Of a DNA stretch of 64,000 bases, positions 10,399-23,065 are shown piece after piece; positions within the stretch are counted from its first letter, which is position 1; each line of letters starts with the position of its first letter. Both the position numbers and the translations under genes were made by a program. The DNA is from Mortierella alpina (lineage: Eukaryota; Mortierellomycota; Mortierellomycetes; Mortierellales; Mortierellaceae). Where the stretch lies: assembly GCA_029449245.1 (NCBI GenBank), contig JANATF010000013.1:744001-808000 (forward strand). The letters run 5' to 3'. Below the pieces are notes generated by a model. That model did not search any database. It saw nothing but the letters and a program-made list of their open reading frames with translations, and was not told the origin of the DNA.

Positions 10399-13300
10399 AT
10401 GCCAAAGTCAAGTAGCAAGCGGAAAAAGGAGAAGAATGCTGACTTCAAGGTGGGTAGCAGCCTGCGATTCATCCCGCGCCAGACGATGTCCTTCAATGTG
10501 GCAAGAACACGCCATTTGAACCCTTGGTGGCTCTGAACTGACAGAGCTGGTGTCTTGTATCGCGGATCGACAATAGAAAACCAAACTCAAGGTTGGAAAG
10601 AAGAAGGCTGTCGCCGACAGCTTCACAGACACGTCGTTCAAGTCAAAAGGTTCGCTTACGCATCTCTTGAAGCAAACACGCCCGTCCATTTTGTAGTCCG
10701 TATTAACAAAATCCTACTCCTCGATGTACCATAGCCATCTCGCTGCCAAGCCAGTCTATAAGTCACGACAAGACTGCAGCTCTTACGAACTCGCGCAATG
10801 TCACGTTTGCAGAGCTCATGACGCAACTGAAGCATTACAGCCCAGGAACCCGCAAGGATGCGCTTCTTGGACTTCGTGATCTTTTTCACCGCCACTCCCA
10901 CCTCTTGCCACTACACCTTGGCGTACTAGTCAATTCAATCGTCCGGCTTTTGATTGATGATGTAGGGTTTCTATCGTCACAACTCTAAGTGTCCTCCTGG
11001 AGATATGACCATTCACTAACAGTCCGCGGCTTTCTATTTGCAGTCCAGCATTGTTCGAAAGGCGCTGCAGACATTTTTAGGAGAATTTATTCCCATGCTC
11101 CATGCTCGCGACATTCACCCTTTCCTGCCGCTGTTGATCGTCTACACCTGCTCAGCAATGACGCATATTCTTGAGGATATTCGCGAAGATGCCTTAAAGT
11201 TCATGGATCTGTGGGTCGCCGCAGGTGGACAGATTGTTGTGAACGGATTCTGGGACAAAGTAAGTTTACACAATTGGCGAGCATCTCTCTATACTATATC
11301 AGGAGCATCGGATACCAACCAACATACAGCTAACAATTCATCACACATTAATTAATTAGATCGTCCCCAACTATGTCTCGCTCCTGACGTCAGATTCCAA
11401 TGCCACCAACGCATCCAAGCTCTCCAGTGCAATGTCATTCACAGCCTCTGCAGGCAGCGGGATGGTTGGCGGGTCAGGAGCTGCAGCTGTTATGTCAAAA
11501 ACGGTGGCAGGCGCCAGTACAGGAAAGAATGCTCCTGGATCAATGAAGGCCAAGAGCGATGTACTTCAGAGTTTGGCGGGTTTCTTGCAAGAGGGCCTTG
11601 GAGGTGAGGGGGGCGATAAGGACCCGTACTGGTTCCTGAGAAACTTTTTGGGCACAGCACACGCACGCAAATCATTCAACACAGCCAGGACGCAGCTCGG
11701 TGCCCATGAGGGAGTAACTAAAGGCAGCAAGAAGCGAAAAGCATCCGCCTCCAAGGCATCTAATGGCTCTTCAGGCCGCTCAGTACGCAGGAAAGCTGAC
11801 ACGAGTGATGAATCAGAGGATGAGGATAGCGAGAACGAGTCATCAGAGGATGAGGATCAACGCTTTGGTGAAGGACATATTCACCAGGAAGAGCTCTACG
11901 CCCTTAATCCCGCCCCGGTCGTCTCTTTCAACAAGGCGAGCACTCTCCAGCAGCTTCTGAGCACCTTCCCTCTTCATCCTTCGGTTACCCATTCCTCCAT
12001 GACCCAGGTTATTTGGGGCGAGTCACAAAATGCAGGCAACGACCCTACAGCACCCACAAACATTCCCATCAAGATCTTTCCTCAGCAAGGAGGCGCTAGC
12101 GCATCGGGGGCAGGAGCGAACGCTGGAGCAAGCGGTAGCGGAGTCAAAGGCGGAGACAACCTTGGTGGTGTTCAGGGTCGTTTGGCCCAGATCAAGCCCT
12201 TGATCTCGACCCTTCACCCATTACTACTCTCGATATGGTTGGACACTGCGCCCACAGTCTTTGCTTCGACGACTGCTATCCATGCCAATCACGCCCTTAC
12301 CATTGTACACCTAGTGCTGAAGATTTGGGGCATCCTATGGAGGGCTGCTCTTGCCCGGCCAAAGACGAAAACCGCTGATACGGATGAGGAGCGTGAGCGT
12401 GAAAGGGAGGAGGAAAAGTGGCTTGATGAGTATCTGCAGAGTTTGCTTCGACATGTGCTTATTTACTTTCCTTTTGGAAAAGACACCGTCGGTGTAACAG
12501 ACTCCAAGGTATGGACAACAGAAGATGCCATTTTGTCGCATATCCCATGGTATTCTTGCTTACCAGTTCTTTGCAACTCATACCTATAGGTCGCGGCGCT
12601 CTTGCAAGATATGAACACGACGTACTGCGAGCTGACATCGCTTTTCCTTCTCGGCTCTGGAGTGGGACGGATACGTCGTGTACACAAGGACAGCCTTCAA
12701 AAGTCACACAGGATACAGGAGGCCAACAGCACGACCAAGTCAAAGAAGCAGACAGTCAAGTCCTCGTACCGCCCATCGAACAAATTGGCCAAAAAGAAGA
12801 ACTTGGTGGTAGAATCGTCCTCATCGTCTTCAGATTATGACAGCGAGGAGGACGAAGAGGACCAGCGGGAGAAGGAGGCAAAGAAGAGTAGCAACATGGT
12901 TACAGTGCAGGTTGAAACACCTGCCTGGGCGGATCAAGTTGTCGACTTTGTCCTGGACACTCTGGGTTGGGATAGACCTGACAAGGAGGACGAGGAGGAC
13001 GATTCTGCATCATCATCGCGCATGACGAGCCTTTCAACAGACTTTAGATCGCAGCATTTGGTCGCACTTTTGCCTACTCTCTGGACTTTGCTGAACTGCC
13101 TTGAGACTGGCCGCAGGGAGTGCGTTTTCGAGGCGCTAATGGCATTTTTTGATAATGCCCATGATCAAAGTGGATCCAAGAGGACCGTTCTCCAGTTCTT
13201 GGCACTTGTCATCAAGGTAAGTTAGATTGAGCGTCAAATAGGGCAAATAGCGATCTTGGGCTACAGTCCCACCAGGGACCAGTTCTTAACATCTGTGCCG

Positions 13301-14050
13301 TGATTCTCTTGACAACTAGTTGCAATCGCATCCACATTACACTGGCTCGTTCACCATTATGGTCCCTGGAGCACATGCAGGATCTGTCAACAGGGCTCTG
13401 ATGGGTCTCTCTAAGAGGGACCGCAAGGAGCAGCAGGCATCAATTGCGAAGCTCTCCAAACTGTTTTCGTCTAGCCTTCTCAAGCTCCCTAAGCTTTTGT
13501 GGGATCTAGGAACCGAGAGCATTGAGACCAGTCAAACAACCCTGGACCTTCTGGCCTGGGTCGCGATTATTGCTGGCGAGAGTCGGGCCCAAGTAGCGAA
13601 CGACGCAGAGCGTGTTCAATTTTTGAAGACTCTCCAGTCATACATGGCCCTGTTCTTTTGTGTGACAGTTATCGCCAAGGGAGAGGAGGGCGGGAAAAGG
13701 ACGGTGATGGGACCATTTGTAAGGCTGCCGCCTGCGTTGCAGAGACGAGCGATTGAGATTGTCTTTTATACGGGAGTTGTAGAATCTGATCAGACATATG
13801 GCGTGGATTCAGCATCGCAAAGGAAGAAGGATAAGGCTGATCAGAAGCAGGTGCCGTTGCTGGCGGCCGTGAAGTCTTGCTGTCAAGGTAAGGAAGACCT
13901 CTGTGTAACACGGGCAGACTGCGTCTGCATAAACAAAAAAAGAAAGGGATTCCGTGGCTAACGCGATCTTTGTTTTTATTCCTCTTCGTAGCAAGCGACC
14001 TTTCTGAGGAAACAAGGCTGTACATTCAAGAGACTCTTCGGATCACATAG
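10399..14050 (+). CDS. IPI1: Pre-rRNA processing protein Ipi1/TEX10 family (Rix1 complex)
   Basis: Ipi1 acts with Rix1/Ipi2 and Ipi3 in 60S pre-ribosome maturation and ITS2 removal in the nucleus. The N-terminus begins MPKSSSKRKKEKNADFK (exon 10399-10449), continues KTKLKVGKKKAVADSFTDTSFKSK after an intron, then NVTFAELMTQLKHYSPGTRKDALLGLRDL, the hallmark Ipi1/TEX10 N-terminal helical repeat. Later exons follow from about 11041 (SSIVRKALQTFLGEFIPML), 11360, 12590, 13320 and 13992; the last gives ASDLSEETRLYIQETLRIT and the stop. The protein exceeds 1,000 residues, near TEX10 size and much longer than yeast Ipi1, with two acidic/serine low-complexity stretches (near 11800 and 12830). The starts and most junctions are fixed by phase. 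The exact donor after LLIDD near 10960 is the least certain. Confidence 0.85.
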
Positions 14051-14466
14051 GCACAGTAGCCCTTCTGGACTGAATAAACCAGATCTCGCAGCGACGGTTT
14101 CTCTCCCTTGCCATTCCTTGATGGCAACGCGTGTGTCTACCTGCAAAGGGGACGGAGGCGAATCAAAAACATGACCTTTCACACCAACAGCGCAGCCCAG
14201 TCCACTTGGCGATGATACCAAAATGACCGTCGCGCGTGTCTCACAACTTTTTTCAACTTGTCTCTTCCCCGTGGCCACATGTTGCGTCTCTCTCCGTCTG
14301 CCCTCCTTGCTGCCGTCTCTGTCACTCCCCACGTCCTCGTAATCCGCACCGTGCTCGCCCAGCTCTTCTTGAAACCCGAGAACAACCACTCTCTTTCTCG
14401 CAACGCATCGCCACTGCCTCAGTGCCCGACAGACAGCACCCTCCCCATTTAGAACCCTCGCAAACC
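14051..14466. other. Intergenic between IPI1 and SAP-domain gene
   Basis: 416 bases on the plus-strand side of two tandem genes, strongly C/T-rich from about 14260, as is usual for a fungal promoter and leader. No site could be named. Confidence 0.5.
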
Positions 14467-16172
14467 ATGGCGACCGCCCTTTACAAGCGCCGCAAAAACG
14501 AGCTGAAGGGTAAATGGCAGTGCAGACCATCTCTCTTTCTTCATGGCAGACGCCTCTGGGGTCGTTGCTCATGGTCCGTCTCGATCTGTCCTCACCCCCC
14601 TACTTTAGAACTCGCGAGTAACCTAGGCCTCTCCAGCGAGGGCTCTCGAGAATCCCTCGCTGACAGAATCAAGTAGGCCACCGCACGGACTATCCTGTGT
14701 TCAAACATCGCTCATGCAAAACTCTAACCTTCAGGCTCTGCTTTTCCTGCGACAGACTTCATGTTGCTAAGCACGGCACGTCTGATCCATCCCTTCGAGA
14801 CCTCGTCCGTGATGACAGCCCCAAGGCCAGCCGCCGCTCTACTGAAAGCGCACGTTTAGCAAATTTGTCGTCTGCCAATGACGACGACACCTCAGACAGT
14901 GGAGCCCACACGCGCAGCATGCGGTCCTCACCTACAAAGAAAAGGACTGTCGCAAGGTAACAAATGAACCCTTAGTGCACAGGTCTTACCGACAAAGCAT
15001 AGCGGTAGCTGACATCACCATATTGCTGCTGATGAGTAGAGCTGGATCGGAATCGGATAGTGCAGAAGACCCGCTGTCTGTACATCAAGTTCGCAATTTT
15101 ATGGACAACATGCAGACGGACTTGCATCAGGCCAAGGAGAAAGCGCAGCATTTGGAACATGCGCTTCATGACAAGCTCCAATCCGGTAAGGCTTCGCTCC
15201 GTCGGGTTTCGAGGGAATTTACCTCCTCGGTCGCCCATGCGGTTGACGACGTTGTCGACACCGTGGGCGGACTAAGTGCCCGCAAGGGTCTTCGCCGTGG
15301 TTCTCGTCACCATGAAGACGAGGATGATGATAACGAGGATGGAGGACGCCATGGTCGCAGCCGTCATCGTCACCAGCGCCATCATGGACATGCAGAACAA
15401 GGGTGGTGCAGTTGGGCTGTTGGCGAGGTGAAGCACCGGTTCACGGACTGTGTGGGTGCCTGTGGGTTCTCGACATGCATGTCGCGCTATTGGGAGAGGC
15501 TGCACGACCTTGGCTCTTCCAGCTTGGGTTTTGTCTGGATCACGTTTTTGCTCGAGCTCATAGTCTTTACCTATGCCGCCCACTCTCAGCATGGTCATGA
15601 CTATGTAAGACGACGACTTCACTTGCGCTGGCTATCCTGTATTGGAACGATCGACCAAGTTGCTAACTGTTTGCATTCATCACTTTGAATAGGACACCGA
15701 TAACTGGCTCTCGTGTCTTCACTTTCTCACGAACTGGAACAACTTTTTGAGACCGTTCTTTTCGTATTATGGCACCCTCTTTGTCATCCCCACACTTCTA
15801 TCTCAGCTATTCAATGTCGACCGAGCCAGCAAACAGCGCCCAAGAGAGGATGACCATCATCATGAGCCGCATATCACGGGCCTCTTGGCGAGCAAGACCA
15901 CTTCCGGGCTTTCGTTCTTTGTGTTCAAGTTCGCACTGACCTATTTTTTGAGCCAGTCGGCCACTCACATGAATTCCCTTGGTGGGTTGGCGAGCCTCGC
16001 TAAAGAGGCGGCAGCTAGCCACCACCAACATCATCACCACCATACTCTCTGGAAGGGATGCAAATACTTGGCTGAGGTCTTCCGCTACGTGCCAGCTAGC
16101 CTGGGCTTGGCTACCTCTGGCACTGGAACCGTTCTTGCGCTCGCAGAAAGCATCGTCTCTCGACGACGATAA
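14467..16172 (+). CDS. SAP-domain protein with several transmembrane helices
   Basis: The start MATALYKRRKNELKE splices (AAG G|AA CTC) into LASNLGLSSEGSRESLADRIK, a canonical SAP helix-extension-helix of about 35 residues, a motif that usually contacts DNA or chromatin. Further exons give a basic, serine-rich linker (SMRSSPTKKRTVAR), an amphipathic helix with heptads (MDNMQTDLHQAKEKAQHLEH), a His/Arg/acidic stretch, then hydrophobic segments FVWITFLLELIVFTYAA, FFSYYGTLFVIPTLLSQLF, a TGLLASK...FFVFKFALTYFL segment and a C-terminal one before the final SRRR. The order (nucleoplasmic SAP end, several membrane spans) resembles nuclear-envelope SAP/HeH proteins in principle, although no orthologue is recognised. 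Exon junctions at 14509, 14673, 14958 and 15604 close in phase. Predicted role: tethering chromatin to the inner nuclear membrane (inference). Confidence 0.78.
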
Positions 16173-16236
16173 AAACAAAGCATCCTGTTGCACGCTCAAA
16201 ATGTCCCTCTTCAGTCCATGGCTATATATCGACAAC

Positions 16237-16242
16237 AATAAA
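16237..16242 (+). terminator. Poly(A) signal AATAAA after SAP-domain gene
   Basis: AATAAA lies 65 bp after the stop codon of the SAP-domain gene, at a typical distance. Confidence 0.45.
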
Positions 16243-16527
16243 TGCTAGTCTTCTCTCCTTTACGTCAAAAAACGATCCACGACGATCATCCTCCCCTTTT
16301 CCTTTTTTTCCTGTGGTGTAACTTATGGACTCAAGCCCGTGCAACTTGGAACGTGTTTGTTCGAAACAGATCTGCCATCTGCTGCTTCTGAAATTATAGC
16401 CCAGATGGGGTCGATCAAGACTTGTTCGAGGCGCGCAGCCCTTGTTCCCCTTACCATCGCGCAATTCAACCTTCTTTCGCCTACTCCTCTGACTATCTCT
16501 CCCCACCCTTATATATTTGTACGTAAT

Positions 16528-17064
16528 ATGCGCGTCTTTGGCTTGTCCATTTACCTTCTCTCAATACTTGTCATTTTGTCTTCGCCAGGAGACTTGTTTG
16601 TGAACTCGGCAACTGCGGAGGACATACCAAACAATGCTTGCAGGCTGCAGTCAACCGCATTAGGAAGTGTGACCAGCACACCGGAATCTGCCGCATATCC
16701 TTGGCATGATAACGCACCCGACATGAAGACGGACCGACCCCAGTTAATCGAAGATGACTTCCAGTCGGACCAATCCTCATGTGCACAGTGTATCGACGAC
16801 TTCTACGACTGTCGGCTACAGTCGTATCGAGCATGTCAGGTCAGCGGTCGTCGTGGAGATACCTGTCGCGAGCGATTTGCACGACACTGTCACAATGAAT
16901 ATGAGTCATGCATGGCCAACTGCGAGCTGCCTGCACAGAGTGTGAGCAATCCAAACTCGCAGCAGGAGCCTTGGTCTCCTCCTTCTCCTTCTCCTCCAGC
17001 GATCCAGGGCGATGATCAGAGCAGGTGCGCAAAAGGAGGATGTAGTGTAGGTAGTTTTCAGTGA
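16528..17064 (+). CDS. Secreted cysteine-rich protein
   Basis: A single exon of 178 residues from an ATG that opens a clear signal peptide (MRVFGLSIYLLSILVILS). The in-frame upstream Met at 16339 would put the hydrophobic core too deep, so it was not chosen. The mature part has a Cys block: CAQCIDDFYDC, then CRERFARHCHNEYESCMANC with flanking Arg/Asp, then a Pro/Ser tail and CAKGGCSVGSFQ. The regular C-x2-C and C-x3-C spacing suggests a small disulfide-bonded helical hairpin. No named family is recognised. It could be an extracellular or cell-wall protein. Confidence 0.6.
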   Translation: MRVFGLSIYLLSILVILSSPGDLFVNSATAEDIPNNACRLQSTALGSVTSTPESAAYPWHDNAPDMKTDRPQLIEDDFQSDQSSCAQCIDDFYDCRLQSYRACQVSGRRGDTCRERFARHCHNEYESCMANCELPAQSVSNPNSQQEPWSPPSPSPPAIQGDDQSRCAKGGCSVGSFQ

Positions 17065-17597
17065 GGATAGGCTGCCAGCATAAACTGAAGCATTTTTCGC
17101 TTTGTGCGCAAGGTCATCCGTGTGGCAGTCACGATGCGCGCATCGGCCACCCATGATCACTCAGCGACCATTCCCACGGGCTTCATTCTTCCGGCCTGGG
17201 GCCAATGACGAGCACGACCATGCCGGCTGGGCTGCATGCCTGCACGCTCGCCGCGCTATGATTAGTAGTGTGTCCATGGAACAGTGCTGGCGTGGCATTG
17301 CTGGCATGGGCGTGGGTGCCCGAAGGATCTCAAGCCCTCATGGGAAACTCTATTTTGTATTTGTATTTATCCTATTTTTCCGTCTCTGCTCTTCTCCTCG
17401 TTCTCGCCTGTCCTTGACTCTTTCCTTGACTCTTTCCTCGATTCTTTCCTCGTCTTCCCACCCTCCATCCTGATTAACTGTGCTCCCTCGGCTGCAGACT
17501 CTCTTCCTTGGGTCGCCACTGTCTTTCCCTGATCGTCACTAGCAAAGCTGCCGTTGTCAAGGGAAAACACCCGCGGCTCTCGAACTCGAGCCAATTG
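17065..17597. other. Intergenic upstream of ABC transporter
   Basis: About 530 bases. Contains the 12-bp tandem repeat listed separately and C/T-rich DNA likely to be the transporter promoter. No supported gene. Confidence 0.45.
17411..17458 (+). repeat. 12-bp tandem repeat, four units
   Basis: Four tandem units of TCCTTGACTCTT; the first two are identical and the last two diverged (TCCTCGATTCTT, TCCTCGTCTTCC). It lies about 140 bp before the ABC transporter start codon. Confidence 0.75.
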
Positions 17598-20500
17598 ATG
17601 CAGAGTCAAGGGCTGGCGCCAGAGTCCTGGCCGGACCATGTTCCGGGACACCTCCTTGGAACCAAAGTACCTCAGATCAGTGACCTTTGCACACACTCTG
17701 AAGGATGGGTAAGCCTCGCTCCCAACCTGTGTCGACTGATGCGGACACAACATCTTGCTCAAGAGGCCTGTCCGTTCCTTATCACTCACCTGTCATTGGC
17801 ATGGATCTCTAGGGCCCATTGAGTCCGAGTCGGTATGATCTGACCCCATGCTTCGAGTACAGGTAAGATGAATTGACCCGGATGAAGCCACAGGAGTTCA
17901 CCGTTCGCAGCCTTGATCTCGGTTATTGCTGGTCGCTATGACACCATTTGCTCACCGGATGAGTATACTTCCGCCTCCCTGCGACACTAGTGTTCTTTTT
18001 GGTGCTGTATCCCTGATCGCCATCCTCGGATTCATCGTACGGATATATTATCTGACTCATCATGCAAGGGCACACAATTTCGGGAGAACCGCCTGGATTT
18101 ACTGGCCAACTCAGCTCTGCATGGGATTTGGAGCGCTTACGGCTTGGACGTTATCTACCGCGCACTTTTCGTCTGACGGCCCATCGCCTATCCTTGCATG
18201 GAGCTGCTTATCCATGGGCGCAGCTTGGGTAAGGAATGTTCTCGACATTGCTTTTCTTCGGGAGTTTACCCGCTCCTTGACACCTACTCATACATGATGT
18301 ACTGCGCGTTAGGCCATGGCGGTGGTGTTAAATCATTACGAGCACCTATACGAGATCCGCTCTTCAAGCGCCATCTTCACATTCTACACAGCCGCCATTG
18401 CGGCCTCTTTGACCATTATCAGGACTGCCTTGGATCTAGAACCAACCGCTGGATCCATCATCAAGCTGTTGACAGTATTCACCTCGGTCCTAGCAGTCGG
18501 ATTCGTGTTCGAGGCGTGGCCAAGAGGACGCACCCAGGTTCAGCAACGGAGCGGCGCCAGCTTGTATGGCCGGGCCAACTTGCTCTCCCGCCTCACATTT
18601 TTCTTTTTTCAGCCCATCATTGCCATCGGTCTCCGACGACCTCTCACCCAGCAGGACATTTTGGGACAGCTACCAGAAACCATGTCAGCCGAACGAGGCT
18701 TTAAAAGGCTTTCACGTGCATGGAAAAACCGTCTGAAGAAGCGCCGGAAATCCGGGGACCAGCCTTCCTTGCTCTGGACGATCCTCATAAAAGACTGGGA
18801 GTTGCTGATCCCTGTCCTCGTGAGTCGTGTCGCGATCGTGCTTTTCTCGTACACGCTCCCGATTTTACTAAAGGAACTGCTCGGCTATCTGGAAGACTAC
18901 GAGTCCAAACCAGTGTCTTATGGTCTCACCCTTGCAGTGGGAATGTTTGTCGCTTCTCTGTTTGCATCGCTCCTCAACACCTACAACCGGTACCAGATGC
19001 TCACCATTGGCGTCACTTACCGGGCTGCACTCATCTCCATGATTTATCGCAAGGCGCTCCGACTTTCGTCAGGATCGCGAACAGAGTCCACCAGCGGAGA
19101 GATTGCAAACCACATGTCTGTGGATGCCGACGTCTTTTGGGACTGTTTAGTTCCCTTATCGACATGGATCACCATCCCAATAGAGCTCTTCATCGCCATG
19201 AGACTCTTGTACGGTCTTCTGGGCTGGACGATGTTGGCTGGCGTGTTGGTGATGTTGCTAATGTTGCCCTTGCAGGCATGGCAAGCCCGGATATACGAGA
19301 GCATGCAGCACGAGAAATTGAAGGCGATGGACCAACGGATCCGATTAACGACCGAGGTTCTGGGGTCGATGAAGATTGTCAAGCTGTATGGATGGTCCAC
19401 TGCGTTCTTGAAACGGATTTTAAGCACACGGCAAAAGGAATTGGAAGCTCTCAGAAGACTCGGGATCGTGCAGGCATTCATGTCGATCGTGTTTATCTCG
19501 TCGTCACTCATCATCAGTCTGATCACGTTCGGGGTCTACGCGCTGTGGGGAGGACCAGGATTGACACCTGGAAAACTGACGCCGCAGACGGTCTTTGTAT
19601 CGATGACACTTTTTGCAATGCTAAGGAACCCGATATCCAGTCTGTCTGACGCAACAACCACGACGATCAGCTTGGTGGTGGCCACGAGGCGTATACAACA
19701 GTTCCTGATGCAGGAGGAGGTGAACGAGCAGGATATTGTGCGATTTGATGGCTTGCCCGGGGACGAGCGCGATCCCGTCATCTCGATCGAGGACGCTACG
19801 TTTTCGTGGACTGGGTCGACCAAAGTGACTGAGATGCAAAAAAATGCTCCGGATGAACGGACAGCTTTACTCTCAGAGTCAGAGAATCTATCACAGGAAG
19901 CAATTTTACCGACACTGTCATCAATCAGTCTTGCGGTTGGCAGGGGAAGTCTGACGGCAGTTGTCGGGCGGGTGGGCCAGGGTAAATCATCGCTGTTGAG
20001 TGCCATGATCGGCGATATGTACAAACTGGACGGCAGGATTCAGATCTCTGGCCGGGTGGCCTATGTGCCACAACAAGCATGGATTATCAATGCGTCTCTC
20101 AAGGACAATATTTTGTTTGGGACCGAGTACAACGAGGCTCGGTATAAGCATGTCCTGTATGCATGTGGACTAGAACCCGATCTCGCCATGTTGCCTGCTG
20201 GGTAAGCAATGCGGAATATTTATCTTTACTCTGAAAGTTGTTCATATTCCATGAAAAGAAGCCCTGCTGACTCGCGTTTCCTCATCCCCCTTTTTTTGGT
20301 TAAAATAATAGTGATGCCACTGAAATTGGAGAGAGGGGCATCAATCTTTCGGGAGGACAAAAGCAAAGAGTGTCCCTTGCGCGTGCGGCATATGCAGACG
20401 CTCACATCTATTTGTTAGACGATCCTTTAAGTGCAGTCGACGCGCATGTGGATAGACACCTGTGGGATGAGCTTCTCGGTCCATCCGGCCTACTCAAAGA

Positions 20501-23065
20501 CAAGGCGCGGGTTCTGGTGACACATGGGATTCATCACCTGCAGGAAGTGGACCAAATCGTAGTGTTCAAGGATGGTTTCGTCGCAGAGAAAGGGACATAT
20601 CATGAACTTATGGCAGGCAAGAAGGCATTTTATAGGCTGATTAAGGACTATACCATGCTCGAGCGCAGGAGGTCACATTCGACGTTGCTATTGGAAAGGA
20701 GGACAAGTCAAAATAGCATCGCTGGCGAGAGCGGTACTTTTAGCGATGACAGCCAAGAGGATGATAACGACGACGGCGAGCAAAGTTCTGAGGGGGCAGC
20801 CACAGATCAATGTACACTGCAAGGAGAGACCTCAGAAGTGGCCGTTCGACAAAGCATCAAAGACGAAAAGAAAGACACTAAGGCGGGCCTCATTGTGGCC
20901 GAGAAAGTGGCTCAAGACGACGTTGGGACGGATATCATCCTTGCCTATGCGGAGGCTGCGTAAGTAGCAGGTGTCAAATGGCCCATGTTAGCACTGAATG
21001 CTATCGAATCTCGCTTATTGACTTGAAACTCATACACGTAGATCGTATCGGAACGCAGCTTCTATTTTCATCCTGTTCCTGCTCGCTCAAGGATGCCTTG
21101 TATCCACCAGCCTCTGGCTAAGGCACTGGATTAAAGTGACCAAGAGCTCGGACGATGACCACCCACCGTCACTGACTTTGTTTCTTGGCGTGTACGGGGC
21201 TCTTACTTTTGTCTACGTGCTGATCTATGTGGTCGTCATGTGGCTGGGGTTCGCTGTTGCAAGGATCCAGGCGTCCGAGAGAATCCACGCTCGACTTCTC
21301 GATAAGATTCTCCGCTTGCCAATTTCCTTTTTCGACACTACACCTCTCGGCAGGATAAGTAAGGGATCTTCCACATCATGAACAGATATACCGTATGATT
21401 TCATAATGTTTGCTTATGGATAGCTTCAAACTAACATTGGACGATATCGTTTCTTTATAGTCAATCGCTTCTCCTCGGACATCTTTTCTGTTGACATCCG
21501 GATCCCGAATAAGTTGATGGATGTTCTCCTCTTTGGCATCTCAGTTTCCTCCACTTTACTCTTAATCGTCTTCACCACACCGACGTTTACCATCCTACTT
21601 CCGTTCCTCATTACTGGATACTGGTTCGTCCAGATGTGCTTTCTGGGAGTTTCGCGGATTTTGGTGCGAATCTATTCCATTTCCAAATCGCCTGTTTATC
21701 AGTATTTCAACGAGTCCTTGGATGGCGTATCGACTATTCGGGCTATGGGCATTTCGGACCGGTTTGCGGATAGATGTACAGCCTTGACGGACAGGATGTC
21801 CAACAACTTTCTGTCGAATATGTCTAGCCGCCGTTGGCTGGATGTCCAATTGAGGTTGTTGAGTACGCTCGTGCTTCTCTGTGCGGCAGTATTTGCAGTA
21901 TTGCAGCGGGAGCATTTGGATCCGAGTTTAGTGGGATTGTCGCTGAGCTTTGCGTTGACGCTGACAGAAGAAGTAACCACTCTAGTGCGAAACTTCTGTG
22001 ATCTGCAGGTAGGTCTAAGCATTATCGTCATCCTGTTGACTTTTATTCGGTGCCTTTGAGTTGTTTGAAAGCAAAAATGACTGACTTTATTTCACCTATC
22101 TATGTGTCTTCAAGAATCAACTTGTAAGCTTGGAGCGAGTTTTGGAGTACGCGGAGCTCAAGACAGAGGCACCGGATGTCACCAATGTCAATCTACCACC
22201 CAATTGGCCAGCGGAAGGTCGAATTATCTTTCGCAACTACTCGACACGTTACCGTGAGGGCCTTGATTTGGTGATCAAGAACGTCTCTCTAGAAATATCG
22301 CCAGCGGAAAAGGTTGGAATTGTCGGTAGGACAGGTGCTGGAAAATCATCTCTTACTTTAGCATTGTTTCGGATTGTGGAGGCTGCCAACAGTTACTGGG
22401 CTCGCGAGAGCGACAACAGTGATGCGACCGTTATGGATTCGGCGGTGCACGAAGATCACAATAATGACGCTCAGCACGGTGTTAATGATGACGAGGAGGA
22501 GGAAGATGGCGGAAGGATTGAAATCGATGGTGTAGACATTTCAACCGTGGGTCTTCAGCAACTAAGACAGCACCTGTCAATCATTCCTCAAGACCCAACG
22601 CTGTTTGCGGGCACAGTGCGAGACAACCTGGATCCCTTCCAGGAACTGGACGATGCAGAATTGTGGCAGGCCTTGGAAAGGTCTCATCTGAAGAATTTTA
22701 TCTCGATGTTGCCCGGCGGACTTCACTTTGAGGTGTCGCAGAACGGTGAGAACTTTTCGGTGGGACAGCGTTCTTTGATCTGCCTTGCAAGAGCGCTGCT
22801 TCGCAAGACCAAGATCCTGGTGATGGACGAGGCCACGGCGGCGGTGGATGTGGAGACAGACGAGTTGATTCAGAGGACAATCCGATCAGAATTCAAAGAC
22901 AGGACAATACTCACGATTGCGCATCGCATCAAGACGGTCATGGACTCTGACAAGATTTTAGTCTTGGAGAGAGGCAGAGTTCAGGAGTTTGACTCGCCAA
23001 AGAGATTGCTTGAGAACAGGGAGTCACTGTTCTTTAGACTAGCACACCAGGCCGGCGAGACATAG
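17598..23065 (+). CDS. ABCC/MRP-type full ABC transporter
   Basis: Eight exons close in phase (17598-17708, 17813-17862, 17991-18228, 18313-20201, 20312-20959, 21042-21358, 21461-22008, 22115-23065), giving 1,583 residues. The N-terminus carries the ABCC signature [23 protein letters not shown], then a TMD0-like hydrophobic region, TMD1, NBD1 (Walker [11 protein letters not shown]-loop YVPQQAWI, signature LSGGQKQR, Walker [11 protein letters not shown]), an acidic Ser-rich linker, TMD2 and NBD2 (Walker [10 protein letters not shown], signature FSVGQRS, Walker [14 protein letters not shown]-loop IAHRIKT). As in other MRPs, NBD1 has Asp in place of the catalytic Glu, so only one competent ATP site is expected. 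NBD2 has an unusual insertion of about 45 residues, rich in Asp/Glu/Asn/His, between Walker A and IEIDGVDIS. Likely exports glutathione conjugates or similar anions across the vacuolar or plasma membrane. Confidence 0.93.

Noticed and set aside
15807-16238. 143-codon minus-strand ORF
   Set aside because: Antisense to the last exon of the SAP-domain membrane protein; no start context or homology.
17367-17789. 140-codon minus-strand ORF with KESR repeats
   Set aside because: The apparent repeat is the complement of the 12-bp tandem repeat, and the rest is antisense to ABC transporter exon 1.
18720-19649. 309-codon plus-strand ORF in another frame
   Set aside because: Overlaps the ABC transporter TMD1 exon in a second frame; only the transporter frame has family motifs.
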